A stretch of 64,000 nucleotides of DNA from Malachius bipustulatus (GCA_910589415.1 OU342632.1:15875507-15939506); one strand, 5' to 3'. Positions 46,381-58,329 are shown, numbered from the stretch's first letter. Program-made: numbers and translations. Notes: generated from the letters alone by a model not told the origin.

Positions 46381-46963
46381 AAGCAACCGAGGTACGTGAA
46401 GCTGGCCCGAGCTTCCCCTAAACCTATAATAGCGGTTTTCCGGAAATGAATGAAAAACCGTTTTTTTTCTTGACCAAAAACAAAAATAGTAACGGAATAC
46501 CGCCGGTGCCCTGCCATCACAAGCGGAATAGCTCCCCAGATCCTAACTGCATTAGGACTTTTCTACTCGAGTTTACCAATTTCTTTTTTTGTATTGACCA
46601 TTTAGCGCAAAAAATCGGATTTTTTTGTTTTTTTTGTTAATAAAAGAAGAACTGATGGAGCAATGTGGAAGATTCTTATTGGCGAATTATGGAGATGAAA
46701 ATACGAAGAAAATTAGAGCTAAAACAACTCGATCGGTTCATTATTAAGGGAGAAAAAAAAACGATTTTTCAAAAATTTGTAGCGTCGTTTTTTTCTTAGT
46801 TGAATAACACCTCGGATAACAGGCTCTTTGCGTTATAGTCTATATTGATAGGTACTTCCTGCGTGCAAAATCAAGATCATGTCGGCTGATTAGTTTTCGC
46901 GAAATTGCAATTAGAAGTTCTTCCGAGAGTTCTTCATACCATGTTTTGCAGCGAGGCTGGATG
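46381..46963. repeat. Relatives of the TACGTGAAGTTGGCCCGA repeat
   Basis: GAGGTACGTGAAGCTGGCCCGAGC-type sequence near 46390-46415 matches the terminus of the element at 46964-47745, pointing outward into unpaired DNA, so it is probably a solo or broken end. The rest of the segment is not recognised. Confidence 0.4.
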
Positions 46964-47745
46964 AGGTACGTGAAGTTGGCCCGAAAAAAATTCGGGCTGG
47001 GTGGTAAAACATCCTAATCGATTGTCCAACGTATGACCACGTTGTACCACAAATTATTTTCGTTTTACCACCTTTGATATTTTTTTATGCGAATTTTTTT
47101 TTCGGGCCAACTTCACAAGCCCGAAAAAAACGCGGGCCGGGTGGTAAAACGTACCATTCGATTGCCCATTGTAGGACCACGTTTTACCACCAACTCATTT
47201 TATTTTACCACCTCCAGAAAAAAAGTTATGGAATAAATAAGTCGTACCCTAGCGGATACCTATGTGGTAACTCGAAGCAAGTTTACGTGGTAAAATAAAA
47301 ACGATGACTTAGTGGTGGTTAAAAATCGTTGTACAGCTTTATATTAACCCAGCAAAAAGTTTTCCCACCCCTCAGTTTACATTTACAATCCCCAATATCA
47401 CCGCCGCCAGGATTTATGTGCATTATGAAATTCGGGCCAACTTCACAAGTGCGAAATTTCTTGAATGGTTAATTCCAGGTAATCGAAAACGTTTTACCAG
47501 TATGTATCCACCCGAGAAAACGTTTTACCACCCCTTAAGTTTTCATTTACAACCCCCAATATCACCGCCGCCGGCCTTTATGATGTGCATTATGAAATTC
47601 GTAAATAAAAAAATTCGCATAAAAAAAACCAAAGGTGGTAAAACGAAAATAATTTGTGGTACCTAAAACGTGGTCATACGTTAGTTAGACAATCGATTGT
47701 TTTACCACCCAGCCCGAATTTTGTTCGGGCCAACTTCACGTATCT
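46964..47745. mobile_element. Inverted-repeat element with 9-bp target duplication
   Basis: It starts AGGTACGTGAAGTTGGCCCG and ends with the inverse, CGGGCCAACTTCACGTATCT. GGCTGGATG stands directly before and after it (46955-46963, 47746-47754), a clean 9-bp target duplication, as produced by Mutator-like transposases. Inner arms share GGTGGTAAAAC, AAAATAATTTGTGGTAC and AATCGATTG; subcopies of GGTGGTAAAACG and TTCGGGCCAACTTCAC occur inside (47100, 47430). No transposase is encoded. Confidence 0.8.
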
Positions 47746-47754
47746 GGCTGGATG

Positions 47755-48112
47755 CTCTGGAGGTCGCCCGATTTGAATTTACCAAACCGATTTGGAAAGT
47801 ATTCAACTATAAAACGTCAATCTTCGTTTGCCATTTAAATGCTCAGAAGTCAGAAATAGGTAAAAATTGTGCGCAAACATGAGCGAAAACGGCGAGCGCG
47901 CGAGAGCGGTGGTAGAACAGCAGTTGAGGGAAGGAATAATTTCGGACTACTTAAGGGCTACCATAATAACAAAAAATAGTTTCAAAAAAATTGGTTATGC
48001 TGCAAGATAATAACAAATTACGGATAAGGCATCTCCACAAAGAAGTGGAATGTCGACTGTCGAGGTAACCAAAGATTTAAAAAAAAATTCTTAAATATAA
48101 AAAATATATAGG
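47755..48112. other. Spacer
   Basis: No gene recognised; GAAAACGGCGAGCGCGCGAGAGC near 47883-47905 is a brief GC-rich patch without further context. Confidence 0.35.
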
Positions 48113-48954
48113 TACAGTGTGTAACGCCCTTATGGAATATAAAATTCACTATTCAGAGAAGAAACATTTTTAAAAAAAGCTCAGAAACCTCAACTTTTTA
48201 TTTGTCATCTTTTAGGTTTCAATTTGAATTTCTACCCCCTTGTGGTCATATATTTTTTTTTTTTAAAGGACATTGTATATTTTTGTATTATATTTCCTGA
48301 GAAAATCCCTTAAGAATGGTTTTTACAGTTCCGGTTTAAATTGATTGATTTACGAGTTATAAACAAGTGAAAATAGCAATTTTTCATTTTGAAAACAGTG
48401 TACTGCGAAAACGGCTCAAAATATCGGAAAACGGCTTACATGTCCCTATCTGTAACTTTTCAGATGATGTTTTACAGTTATGTGGTTTACCTAAATTTTA
48501 ATACAGGGTGATATAAATTATCAGATTTTTAATCACCCTGCATAAAAATTTCATCTATATCATAGGATAGTGCCTACATAAAAAGTTAAAATAGGGACAC
48601 GTAGCCGTTTTCCGATATCTTGAATCGTGTCCGATGTACACTGCTTTCAAAATGAAAAAAATTCTATTTTCATTTGTTTATAACTCAAAAACTAATTAAT
48701 TTAAACCGCAACTATGAAACAATTATTATTGGATTTTCCCAGGAAATATGAAAATAGAAAAATATACAGGGTGTTCTATTTAAAAAAAAAAATATGACCA
48801 CAATGGTGGGGGTGAGAGCGGTGGGGGTAAAAATTCAAATTGAGGCTTAAAAAATGCTAAATAAAAATTTGAAGTTGAGATGTGCGAGCTTTTTCTCAAA
48901 AGCGGTTTTCCTCCGAATAATGAATTTTATTCCATAAGTGCGTTACACACTATA
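48113..48954. mobile_element. Foldback element with TACAGTGTGTAACGC ends
   Basis: TACAGTGTGTAACGCCCTTA and GGAATATAAAATTCA at the left are mirrored at the right by TGAATTTTATTCCATAAGTG and CGTTACACACTATA. The centre is itself a small palindrome, TACAGGGTGATATAAATTAT ... TTAATCACCCTGCATA (48503-48546). Arms of about 390 bp pair through, with CGGAAAACGGCTTACATGTC and its complement. The inner part is shared with the next element. Confidence 0.8.
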
Positions 48955-48962
48955 TGTAGGTC

Positions 48963-49684
48963 TATACAGGCTGTTGGAAAAGTCCCGGTGCCCTCCAATA
49001 AATCCTTAAATTTGAGTTTTGAAAAAAAAAGAGAAAACAGTTCCATTTTATAATTTAATTTACTTTCTATTTATGTAAAGAATTTTTATACAGGGTATTC
49101 CTTGGCTCAATAATGATTGTCTATACATATATATATATTTTTAATTTGCCTGCCAGTATATTTTTTGTCATATTTCCTGAGAAAATGCACTGGAATGGTT
49201 TTTACAGTTACAGTTTAAAATGAGCAGGTTATGAGCTATAAACAAATGAAAACAGTTTTTTTTCAATTTTCAAAGTTGTTGACATTAAGAACGGCTCAAA
49301 ATATCGCAAAACGGCTTACATGTTCCTATTTTACCTTTTCATGCACTATCCTACGATGTACCTACATGAAATTGCGATTTTCATTTGTTTATAACTCGTA
49401 ACCTGCTACTCAGTTTAAACTGTAACTGTAAAAACCATTCTTATTGGATTTTTTCAGATAATCTGAAAATGTAATAGTAATGCACGTGTCCTATTTAAAA
49501 AAAAAATAGACAATGTCGTCATTAACTCATTACCTACTAAGTCAAAGAACACCCTGTATGAAAAAATTACATCAAAAGAAAGTAAATCAAATAATAGAAT
49601 TGACCTGTTTTTCCATTTGTTTCAAAACTCAAAATTGAAGGATTCGGTGAAGGGTACCGGGACTTTTTCAATCAACACCCCGTA
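48963..49684. mobile_element. Foldback element with TATACAGGCTGTTGGAAAAG ends
   Basis: The ends CAGGCTGTTGGAAAAGTCCC and GGGACTTTTTCAATCAACAC are inverted, followed by mirrored GAGTTTTGAAA / TTTCAAAACTC. A second layer, TACAGGGTATTCC (49090) and AACACCCTGTA (49548), is nested inside. The core (CATTTGTTTATAACTC, TTATTGGATTTT) is the same as in the neighbouring element although the ends differ. Confidence 0.8.
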
Positions 49685-51480
49685 TTGAATGCACCCTGTA
49701 TAGGTAATTACTAATTAGTGCAGACGATAAAAATTATCAGCCCATTAAAATCCCTTAGTTTTCGCATTGTCAAAATTTCATGTTCAAGAAGTGTGGGATG
49801 CAGCTTGAACCAACAGCAAAAGTGATGGTCTAGCTTTTTTTTTTCTCTGGATCTAAAATCGACCTTCGACCATGATAAAAATCGTGCGATTTTACGATAT
49901 AGGTATTGTTTTACGATATTACTTGCGAGTTGTTTTTGTTTGATCATCTCAAATTCAAAGATGGATCAAGTTTTATGAATAAACTAACTCGGGAAACATT
50001 ATAAGTGATCATATACGGGAGAAAATTGTCAACATACTACCTGAAATGTTGGTGCATAATGAACGTCATGGAAAGTTGAATTTGCGTACATAAAAAAAGG
50101 GCTCGTTCTTGCGTCAAGTGCGGTAGGCATGTAATTTTAATATTATTAAGATAAATTCCAAGGTTTAAATTAAATAACCTCATTTTTAGCATTTATAGGT
50201 ATAAGAAAAGCGTATCGGGGAATTTATTTAGCTCCGCCTATAATAATTCGCATTTTAATAGTATAAACCGGAAAGTGTGAGTTCAAGGCTTGTATGTCCA
50301 TATACCTATTTGTATGATATTTGCGCACAGTAAATTAAGTATATTGCACCTTCTTCTAAAATGAACTTTATCTTCAGCGTTCCTAAAAATTGAATTTTTA
50401 GGTAGTTGAAAGTTAGGTAGGTAGAGGTACCTAACTATAACTATATAAAACCGGAGACACAGTTCTAAATTTTCTTATCATGTTAATTTTTCTACGATAT
50501 TAACAATATTACATGATTACTCTCATTATCTAAGTTTTTATGCTTGCGACGAACTGATTACCTAAAACAACCAATTTGTTCTAGAACAATACACGATTGT
50601 ATTTCCCAACGTCTATTATTATAATTACTTTGATATGCTGGCTTATGCTTGTTTTATAATAAAATAAAAAAAAAGCAATAAATCCAGTATTGAATTGTTA
50701 CAATAATATATCGTTCGTTAATGTCGGATCGGGGCCTGACGCCTGACTTCTCTACTATAACTAACTTCCCAAATCGCTAAGGTAAATATTAAATAAGCAA
50801 GCTGTTGGCTCTTGCTTCTAATAATAAAGAAACCTGTTTCACTTGTGGTAATAATCCTTTATATGGATCCACTGTCCACTATCTACATCTACAAGATGCC
50901 AAATTGCTCGATACCACCTACCTACACGGTGGGTTGTATAATTACTGTGTTTATACATTTGCTGGATCGGTTGTGTTTGTAATTTCAACATTTTCTACGC
51001 ATGCAAATGTACCTATGTACAACTGATGGGATTTCGTTCCCATTCACATTCTGTAAGTACCGATGTACCTATGTATTTCCTTTCAAGACAAAATTACATA
51101 GGTAGTTGCATAGCAACAAATACTCATATCCTCAACGTACGTTCATTACATTCCACACGTGTGACATAATTAGGAAGGACTCCTAAATTAAATTTGTCTT
51201 TGGTATTTCTGGATTCTAAAGTCTGCGAAGGCGAATAATTTGTAGAAAAGAAATGAGGGATGCTTCGTTTTATGAGCCTCCTTTTAGGTATACTTAATAA
51301 TGTCGCTGGGTAGTGGTTAAACGCCGGACAGGTGCTGCTGAATTCGCTTGCTTGCGTCAATGCAAATTATAATTAATTTTACTGATTAATTAATATTCTA
51401 CCGGCTTGGAAAATTCGGACATCTTTCTATGCACTCCACTGAATGGAAATTTCAACAGTGCTGTACTTCATCTTCGATTG
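49685..51480. other. AT-rich stretch, no recognised gene
   Basis: Short frames only. TACCTATGTA and GTAGGTA words are common. No exon or repeat pairing that I can support. Confidence 0.4.
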
Positions 51481-51765
51481 ACCATCGTTTTACCACCGAA
51501 TCATTTTGTTTGACCACTTCAGACAAAAGATAGTTTTTTTCGCCCTGGCTAATTTAACGTCTCTCTGCAAGGCAAATGATTAGTTTCCGGGTATCGAAAC
51601 TTGTCCAGGCCGTTTGACCATCCCCTTGAAAAAATCTGAATGAAAGAAAACGTAACAACGAATTTATTATTGCTCATAGTTTGATAATGGTTTGACCACT
51701 GTAACTAAAGATTCTTCCAGAATTGATTGCATTCCAGAAAAAAAAAATCTGGCTAAAAGGTTAAT
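51481..51765. repeat. Fragment of the GGTGGTAAAACG repeat family
   Basis: ACCATCGTTTTACCACCGAATCATTTTG resembles the internal blocks of the element at 46964-47745 (ACGTTTTACCACCAACTCATTTTA). Related words continue beyond the LINE insertion, for example CTTCCGGGCTAACTTTACGAGCC near 52628. The LINE at 51809 therefore landed in an older repeat copy. Confidence 0.45.
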
Positions 51766-51808
51766 TTTAGTTTTGTGGGGTCGAATCTTGATCAAGCCGT
51801 TTGAACCA
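51766..51808. repeat. Left copy of a 43-bp target site duplication
   Basis: TTTAGTTTTGTGGGGTCGAA and the following 23 bases are repeated without change at 52340-52382, directly bracketing the LINE fragment. Confidence 0.8.
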
Positions 51809-52339
51809 AACTTGGTACTTGATCTAACCAAAAATCTTTTCAAAGAAGTTATAAAAGAATGGACTCGCAAGGATCTAGAAAATCACTGGGAAATAGCATC
51901 AGGCTGCAGACAGGCAAGGCTGTTTCTGGCCGGTCCGATCGGAAACAGGTGGACCAGCGTGTCTAAAATGAACCGGAAAGAACTCAGACTACTAGTCGGG
52001 GTACTCACCGGTCACATCAGTCTGAATAGCCATCTACAAGTTATGGGGGTTACTCGGGACCCGGTCTGCCCTAAATGCGGAATGGATGACGAGGACTCCT
52101 ACCATTTATATAGGCGTATGCGAAGTATACAGCAGCCTCAGGCTCAACATTTTTAGGTCTGAGGAGCTACAAGAGAAAGAAATGAAACTCCTCTCATACA
52201 ACAACCTTCTGGCCTTTATCAAAGGGTCGGGGAGGTTCGAGTAGGAATTCCACCATGGTTCGGGTACGGCGAAAAGGGCCCTTGGTGCATGACTTAGTCG
52301 CTTGAGGTGCACCACCCCTACCCACCATACTATTACTAC
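51809..52339 (+). pseudogene. 5'-truncated LINE (R1/Jockey-like): ORF2 C-terminus
   Basis: The plus-strand frame gives LFKEVIKEWTRKDLENHWE, RQARLFLAGP, LRLLVGVLTGHISLNSHLQ, and DPVCPKCGMDDEDSYHL, the C2HC-type cysteine/histidine segment that closes many R1- and Jockey-type ORF2 proteins, where it takes part in RNA/target binding. After a frameshift near 52130 the reading continues ELQEKEMKLLSYNNLLAFIK, GSGRFE and stop. The tail (TACTATTACTACT) abuts the repeated target. Upstream codons of the apparent frame (51692-51808) belong to the target, not to the LINE. Nearly clean sequence and identical flanks indicate a young insertion. Confidence 0.85.
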
Positions 52340-52382
52340 TTTAGTTTTGTGGGGTCGAATCTTGATCAAGCCGTTTGAACCA
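52340..52382. repeat. Right copy of the 43-bp target site duplication
   Basis: Identical to 51766-51808. The duplication is longer than the 5-20 bp usual for LINEs, pointing to widely staggered nicks. Confidence 0.8.
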
Positions 52383-53584
52383 TTCTCTGAAAACGAATAG
52401 TTGGAACCAGCAGTTGGAATCGTTTAGCCACCCCTCGAAATAAAACTTAGAACTCTTTGGGAGAAGAACACTTAGAACATAGTAAAAAATATTGGTTCAA
52501 ACGATTGAGCAAAAAACCGTCACTATTAACAAAATTTTCAACATTATGGTCACGCAACAATTACTAGGCCAAATTATGCGTGTCAAACGATGGTCAATTG
52601 AATGCGCTATAACAATTTTTTTTCTGCACTTCCGGGCTAACTTTACGAGCCTCTGTAATCTGCTATTTAAAAGTGCAGGGTTTCTATCCTTTCTTCTTTT
52701 GGCCACGATGAAAGAAGTTGATCAATAATCAATAAGAAAAATAATAATTGATCTTGCGTAACTTCAAGAGATGTTTGCGGTATATGTATATGGATCTGCC
52801 GGTAACTGGCTTCGGCTTTTGCCTACTGATTGCTAGAAACCTGATTCCAAACTTGCTTTCTCATACATTTGAATCTTTTAGACTAAAACTTCCGATTGTG
52901 TTTCAGATACTTAGTTAGAAAAATGAACTTCTTCGGAATTTAAAAAATGAAAATCTTCTTGGGAGTGAAGAATTAAAACAGTTTCTCGATGTATCCACAA
53001 ATTCAAACTCCGTTTGGTCCACGGTGAAAAGAAGGAAGAAGAGTTGACTTTGTACTTTGTACCGCATCTGATAGTGACTTTGTAGAAGTGTTGCAAGAAT
53101 GAACCGAAGAAAGAACCGATAAACCCCAAATTTCTAACTTCATTCATGAATCGCAAAATATTCGTCAAGGTCCATTATGAAAATAATTGAAAAGAGTTTT
53201 TCTTGTTTTCTTTCAGAAGGCTTCAGTTCAGTTTTCGAACTTCACTCCTGAAACAGAAAATATCCGTCTAGGCCCATTTTGAAAATAATTGAGAAAAGTT
53301 TATCTTTTCTTGCAGCCAATTTCAGTTTCGGACTTTACTCCTGAAAAACAAGTTATCCCTTGGCGTCCATTATGACAATAATCGAGAAGAGTTTATCTTA
53401 ATTGCTTGTGCACTACTTAAATTTCTAACTTTATTCCTAAAGCACGCAAGAAGTAAAACCCTCGGTAAAACCTCATATCAAAAGCTTACACTTTGCTCCA
53501 TTGGCAAACGTGATATTTTCCCTATTTTTGGTGTAATACTACCACTACCAAAATCGTAGAGGTTCCTCTGGTCTTCCCATTTGT
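52383..53584. other. Unassigned stretch with internal near-repeats
   Basis: Between about 53160 and 53420 a block of about 75 bp recurs loosely three times (CCATTATGAAAATAATTGAAAAGAGTTT, then CCATTTTGAAAATAATTGAG, then CCATTATGACAATAATCGAG; each followed by TTTATCTT-like and ACTCCTGAAA). No gene recognised. Confidence 0.45.
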
Positions 53585-54770
53585 ATGACTTTTAACGAAA
53601 GGTTCCATCACCCACCTGTCGGAGGTGATTTTTTCGTGATTTCTTCAACTCATCATTGGTATACAACTCACAGCCCAAATACATATTCTCTTTCTTCCGT
53701 TGTATCTAACACTCCTACCTTTATTTTACGGTCATTCTCTGGAGATGAGGTTCGCTCTGTTCTCAAATCCTTTCACAATTAATTTATTTACTACTATATT
53801 AGTCCTGATAGTATTCCTTCCTTTCTTTTACGGGACTGGTGTCTCCGACGAAGCTGTCCTTTTGTCTTGTCTGCTCCTCTCTCCCGAGTCTTAATTTTGC
53901 CATCTCCACACAGCATTTTCCCATATCTCTGGAAGCATTCAAAGGTAATTCCTGTTTTAAAGAAGGGAGATAGAACTGAGATTATCAACTACAGGCAGAT
54001 TTGTATTCTGCCTTACTTCGGGAAGGCGTTTGAGTGGGGACGTCATTTACACTTTACAGAATGCTGTATCCTCATGTGTGATTTCTCCCTGCCAACAAGG
54101 CTTTATGAAAGGTCGTTACACATAGTTTGCAGAATCTATTGACCCCCATTCTAGGGTTGACGTCGCTTACATGGATTTTTTCTGAAGCCTTTACAGTGTC
54201 AATCACGACCTACTGCTTCATAAACTTTATGCTTTTGGCCTCAGATGGTTTGATATGTTTCCTCTGCGACTTCTGCGAGTATACCTGTACCTTTCTAATC
54301 GATCTCAACTCAGTACGTGTCCTATTGTGGCTCAAACTGTGGAGACTCATTCCCCAGTCAATTTTAGTGTCTTTCAGGGCTCTACATTGGGTCCACTCCT
54401 TTTTAACCTGTTTAATAATGACATCACCGATGGTCTTGGAGTCAACTATCTGTTGTACTAGACTCCAACGCTCAATTGACCATGTTAATACCTGGTCCAG
54501 TAATAACGTTCTCTCTGTAAATGCTTCCAAGTGATTCATAATGTCTTTTAGTCTAGTCTCAGAATCAGTATCATCAATTTCTCCTACATCATTAATGACT
54601 GCCCTCTTAAGAGTTCAACGATCTTGGTGTTGTCTTTGGTCTTGGTCTTGGTGGCCCTAAACTCTCTTTCCGTAGGCACATTGAGTTCATGGCCGTCTTT
54701 GTTTTTCAAGAGGCAATAGTATTACTTGACCAGTTCTGTTTTAGGATTATATCGAGTTGATTAATTTATG
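53585..54770 (+). pseudogene. LINE (Jockey/CR1-like) reverse transcriptase remnant
   Basis: Successive plus-strand frames give SPDSIPSFLLRDW (about 53800), FPYLWKHSKVIPVLKKGDRT and NYRQICILPYFGKAFE (53918-54030), QQGFMKGRST (54090-54120), YMDFSEAFTVS-type palm motif near 54170, LYAFGLRWF, FSVFQGSTLGPLLFNLFNND (54361-54425), YLLY in place of the catalytic YADD region, VNTWSSNNVLSVNASK (54483-54534) and FRRHIEFMAV (54668-54697). Numerous frameshifts. Endonuclease and C-terminus are not seen. Unlike the 8.2 kb LINE in sequence, so a separate family. Confidence 0.85.
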
Positions 54771-54849
54771 ACAACTTATTTATCTACACTACGTGATGGT
54801 GTCACTTCAAACTGACTTTGATATGTCACTCTCATATGAGACACTCTGT

Positions 54850-55950
54850 ATAGTACAACTGGCCATTGTGGATTTTGGAGATTTTTTGAACTTCAGTGGT
54901 TTTGCAATCTGACAACGGCGGAGAATTTTGCGATAGGGTTATTGAAGAATTGAAAACTTTATGGCCCGAACTGAAGCTGTACACGGAAAACCACGCCACA
55001 GCCAGAGTCGAACGCGCCAACCAAGATGTGGAAAATATGCAAACTACCTGGATGTTGGAAAACCAAAAGCGGCATTGGATTCATACAATTTATTAATCTT
55101 CTTCTGCATTCTGGAATTATAAGGTCTCCATATGAAGCCATGTTTGGGGGTAAGCCAAAAATTGGATTGACAACTACAAATATTCCGTTAGAAGCCATAG
55201 ATCGAGCCATGGATAGTGTAACAACTGAAGAAGATTTGGAAAATGTGACTAAATCAATTCGCACTGACAAGGCACAAACCAATCATCAACCAACAATTGA
55301 CAGTGTTATTACGACTGAAGAAGATTTAGAAAAACTGGTTACATCCATTGATATTGACGACGTACAAACCAAGCAATCGCTCTTGCAGAAATCAGTGGGG
55401 AGTGAAGATGGATGTCCCCAGAAAATGATGATAATGACCAAGAAATCTCATAATATGCAGTATTAGTTTTAATCCCACAAATTATGACGCTTCGGATGTT
55501 GAAAATACATCTCCGGAACATATTTACAGTTTTTTCAGTAGAAAAAGAAACATAGCAAATGTACGAAAATGTGCCTATGATGGATTAGGATTAGAGGCAT
55601 AGGCAAAATGAATGAAAGTAATATCAGGTAGCACCCATCCAAAACCAAAGATTGGATCAACTGTACGAATTCCCGTTTCAGACGTCGATCGTGGCAGGGG
55701 AGAAGCTCGATCAATTACCTATAGTCGTTCAGAATTTAGTATAAATGTCCTGTAAACATTTTGACTGTTGAAAAAGTCTCCAAAGACATTTCCTCTTGGA
55801 TCGGTTGCTAAAGCTCAATCTATTGGGCATGGGCAAGGTTTTAAAAAATGTTATTGTAAAACCACATGTCAATCGAAGATATGTGCTTGTCGAAAAAATA
55901 AAGTATGTAATTCAAAATGTCATAGCTGAACTTGTACAAATATATAAAAA
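54850..55950 (+). pseudogene. Integrase-CXC transposon gene remnant (KRBA2/SCAND3-like integrase)
   Basis: VLQSDNGGEFCDRVIEELK (54897-54955) is the second catalytic aspartate region of a retroviral-type integrase core; VERANQDVENM with the catalytic glutamate region follows, then SGIIRSPYEAMFGGKPKIGL. After an acidic, duplicated segment (TTEEDLE...TTEEDLE, 55220-55335), VRKCAYDGL, KPKIGSTVRIPVSDVDRGRG (about 55645-55710) and finally GQGFKKCYCKTTCQSKICAC / NKVCNSKCHS (55830-55935) form a cysteine-rich CXC-type end. This order is that of the KRAB-A-domain-protein-2-like integrases common in insect genomes. Frameshifts and stops interrupt it, and the N-terminal third is missing. Probably derived from a Ginger- or Gypsy-related element. 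Confidence 0.8.
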
Positions 55951-57449
55951 CCGATTCTGTTTTTGCTTGAATCTCAAAATGGGATATGTGGTCCAAACGC
56001 AAATGCACCGTAGACTTGTCCTTTTGAAATCCGACTAGTCCGTTTGATGAAGGACAAGCTTCTTACACATATGGACTGTTTTCTTCAGACCATTTACAAA
56101 ATGAACTAGTCCTTTTGTATACAGCCTGTTTAACATATACCTACGATCGTTGACAAATACAAAAAAAAAAAAACCAAAAAAAAAATGCAAAAATACGAAC
56201 GAAACAAAAATCGAAAAATCAAAAATGAAGAACACAAAATAGCAACTCAAATTAGATCACGATTTCTTTGCATGGGAATACGGGCATAAGCCATAAAGAT
56301 CCGTTAGAGAAAGTCTTCTGCTCTTAGTGCAGTATCGAGTTTCGTTGTCGAGTTTCGATATTGGAATCTTTTCATTAGGTAGGCCCTACACATACCAATA
56401 ATAGACCAACGATGCCACAAAACTTTCATTACTATTTAAAATTTTGTGTATGTACTGCCTTATCTTGTAATAAATAAATGGGAAAATCCGATGTGAGTTC
56501 CTGGGATAATAATAATTTAATTTGATTAGTATGGGTATTATAATTTTTGTAATAGTTGATTAGTACCTATTATTGTCTGATGCCATTGTCATTCTAAGTA
56601 GGTTAAAATAGGAAACTAATTTCTCCTAATCACTTTTTTAATAGTTTTTCAAATTTTATTGAACCAAAACTACTTTGTCGGCGTAAATAGGAAGGTGCAT
56701 TGGTCCCTTTTTCCAGTCGAAGAATGATCCATAATTCATGTCAGCCGCCATGTCTAGACAATACATTCGCACAGATTTCATTTGCACCAAAGCATATAAT
56801 TTGCTGATATTTAAATATGCCTTCAAATATCGTTACATCATGAATTTTTTCATGACCGAAAATAGAATGCATCTTAAAAGCATTAACATACAATGTGTGG
56901 GAAACATTTAAAAACATGTCAGATCCGGAAGTGGAATATCGGGGGAAAAGAGGACCAACAAACTTAATTCGCATAATGTGGCTTGGCTTATGAAAATCAA
57001 ATCAAATAGAATTGCAAAAAAACGTTTGCGCGATGGTGGTAGGTGTTTTCAGTCTGTTGAGCTTGAGACGGGAATAACTTTTTATACAGGGCTTAGACAA
57101 AAGTGATGACTAATTTTTATTCCATTTATTCAGATGATATGTAAAATAATGTGCATATTATAATGTAGGGTATGGTGCATGTTCGATATCCCAGAAAATT
57201 TGAAACAGAATCAATGATTATGGAATGGATCTCGCAGAGAGGGTAGAGGTATATTTATCGGTTTCTTTAAAAACCTGGACTGGCAAAATATGACAATTCC
57301 TCATTTGGTATAGATGATTTCCTGTATTTACAAAAGAATTTTTGCAATTGATTACAATAGCATTATTGGTATAGTTGTTATAAGCTAATGCTACAATACC
57401 ACCAGTTATAGTTGTGCCGTGATAATAGGATAATACTGCAGTCATTGTA
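55951..57449. other. AT-rich stretch, no recognised gene
   Basis: An A-rich low-complexity block lies at 56158-56230. A minus-strand frame (56974-56741) with SHTLYVNAFKMHSIFGHEKI is not recognised. No paired repeat seen. Confidence 0.35.
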
Positions 57450-57456
57450 AGGGTTT

Positions 57457-57941
57457 TTGGCTACCTTTTTATTATATGTGCGACTCGTCCGGGGAGGGGT
57501 TGACATTGGCGAACAACGGATACGCATACCTAAAACACATTGCGTTACTATTATTATTTGCATAACAAGGGAAGCTGGTGTTGCCGGAAATACTCATCTT
57601 CCGCGGACAGGCTCATCTTTAGAGAAAACCCGTTTATGGGTTTTGTTCCATTGTAAACTCAGAGCACACCTTAGCAAGATTGGTCTAAAAATGACCAAAG
57701 CTATCGATTCTGCATGGAGTGCCATGCAGTATGACAACGAAGACTCCCGCTGTCTAGGTCTTTACCAACCAGCGGAAAGAGACTTACCGTCTTTTGAACT
57801 ATCGAAAGTCCTAAATCTCCTCCGAGATCTGGAAGTGGATGGGGTGCTATCATTGAATATTGCAAGAAGGGGAAATACAAAAGATCTTCTATAGGTCGTA
57901 GTGTAGATACATCCCCATAAATACAATACAATACAATAATT
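57457..57941 (+). pseudogene. Probable LINE ORF2 C-terminal remnant with simple-repeat tail
   Basis: In the 145-codon plus-strand frame, KLRAHLSKIGLKMT corresponds to the H-L-x-K-I-G segment before the cysteine knuckle of R1/Jockey-type ORF2, and CLGLYQPAERDLPSFELSKV followed by LNLLRDLEVDGVL to the segment after it; the knuckle itself appears deleted. After the stop, an AATAC repeat (57919-57938) looks like a LINE tail. The first about 60 residues do not fit and may not be LINE. Alternative: an unrelated open frame with a chance match. Confidence 0.5.
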
Positions 57942-58329
57942 AAATTTCGGAGGGTTTTTCATTATATAGCGGCTCAAAAATTAGTTCAAATTGCTTGAAT
58001 ACTTTTGGAGAAATCTGAATTTGAAAACTGACTCCCAACTGTCACGACTTTACATACGTTTTTGAAAAACTTGAATTTCTGAAAAAAAAGGGAAAAATGG
58101 GGGTGTACCACGTCCGTGGAGCGACCCCCTGTACATAAAAAATCGTTAAAAGACTGGCCCACGTATCAAGGTCCAACTTAAACCGCTTGACACAGGAAGT
58201 TGAATTTCGGCGTCCATATGTATAGATTTTAGGGTGTAGGCGGTCGGTATGAAAGGTTTTTTCAAAAAATAAACAAATTCCAAAGGGCAGAAACGACGCT
58301 TTGGACCCTGTCGCTCACTTATTTAGCTT
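57942..58329. other. Spacer
   Basis: No gene or repeat supported; CCACGTCCGTGGAGCG near 58110 is a short inverted motif. Confidence 0.3.

Noticed and set aside
56741..56974. Transposase-like minus-strand frame
   Set aside because: No catalytic motif, terminal repeat or family phrase could be seen.
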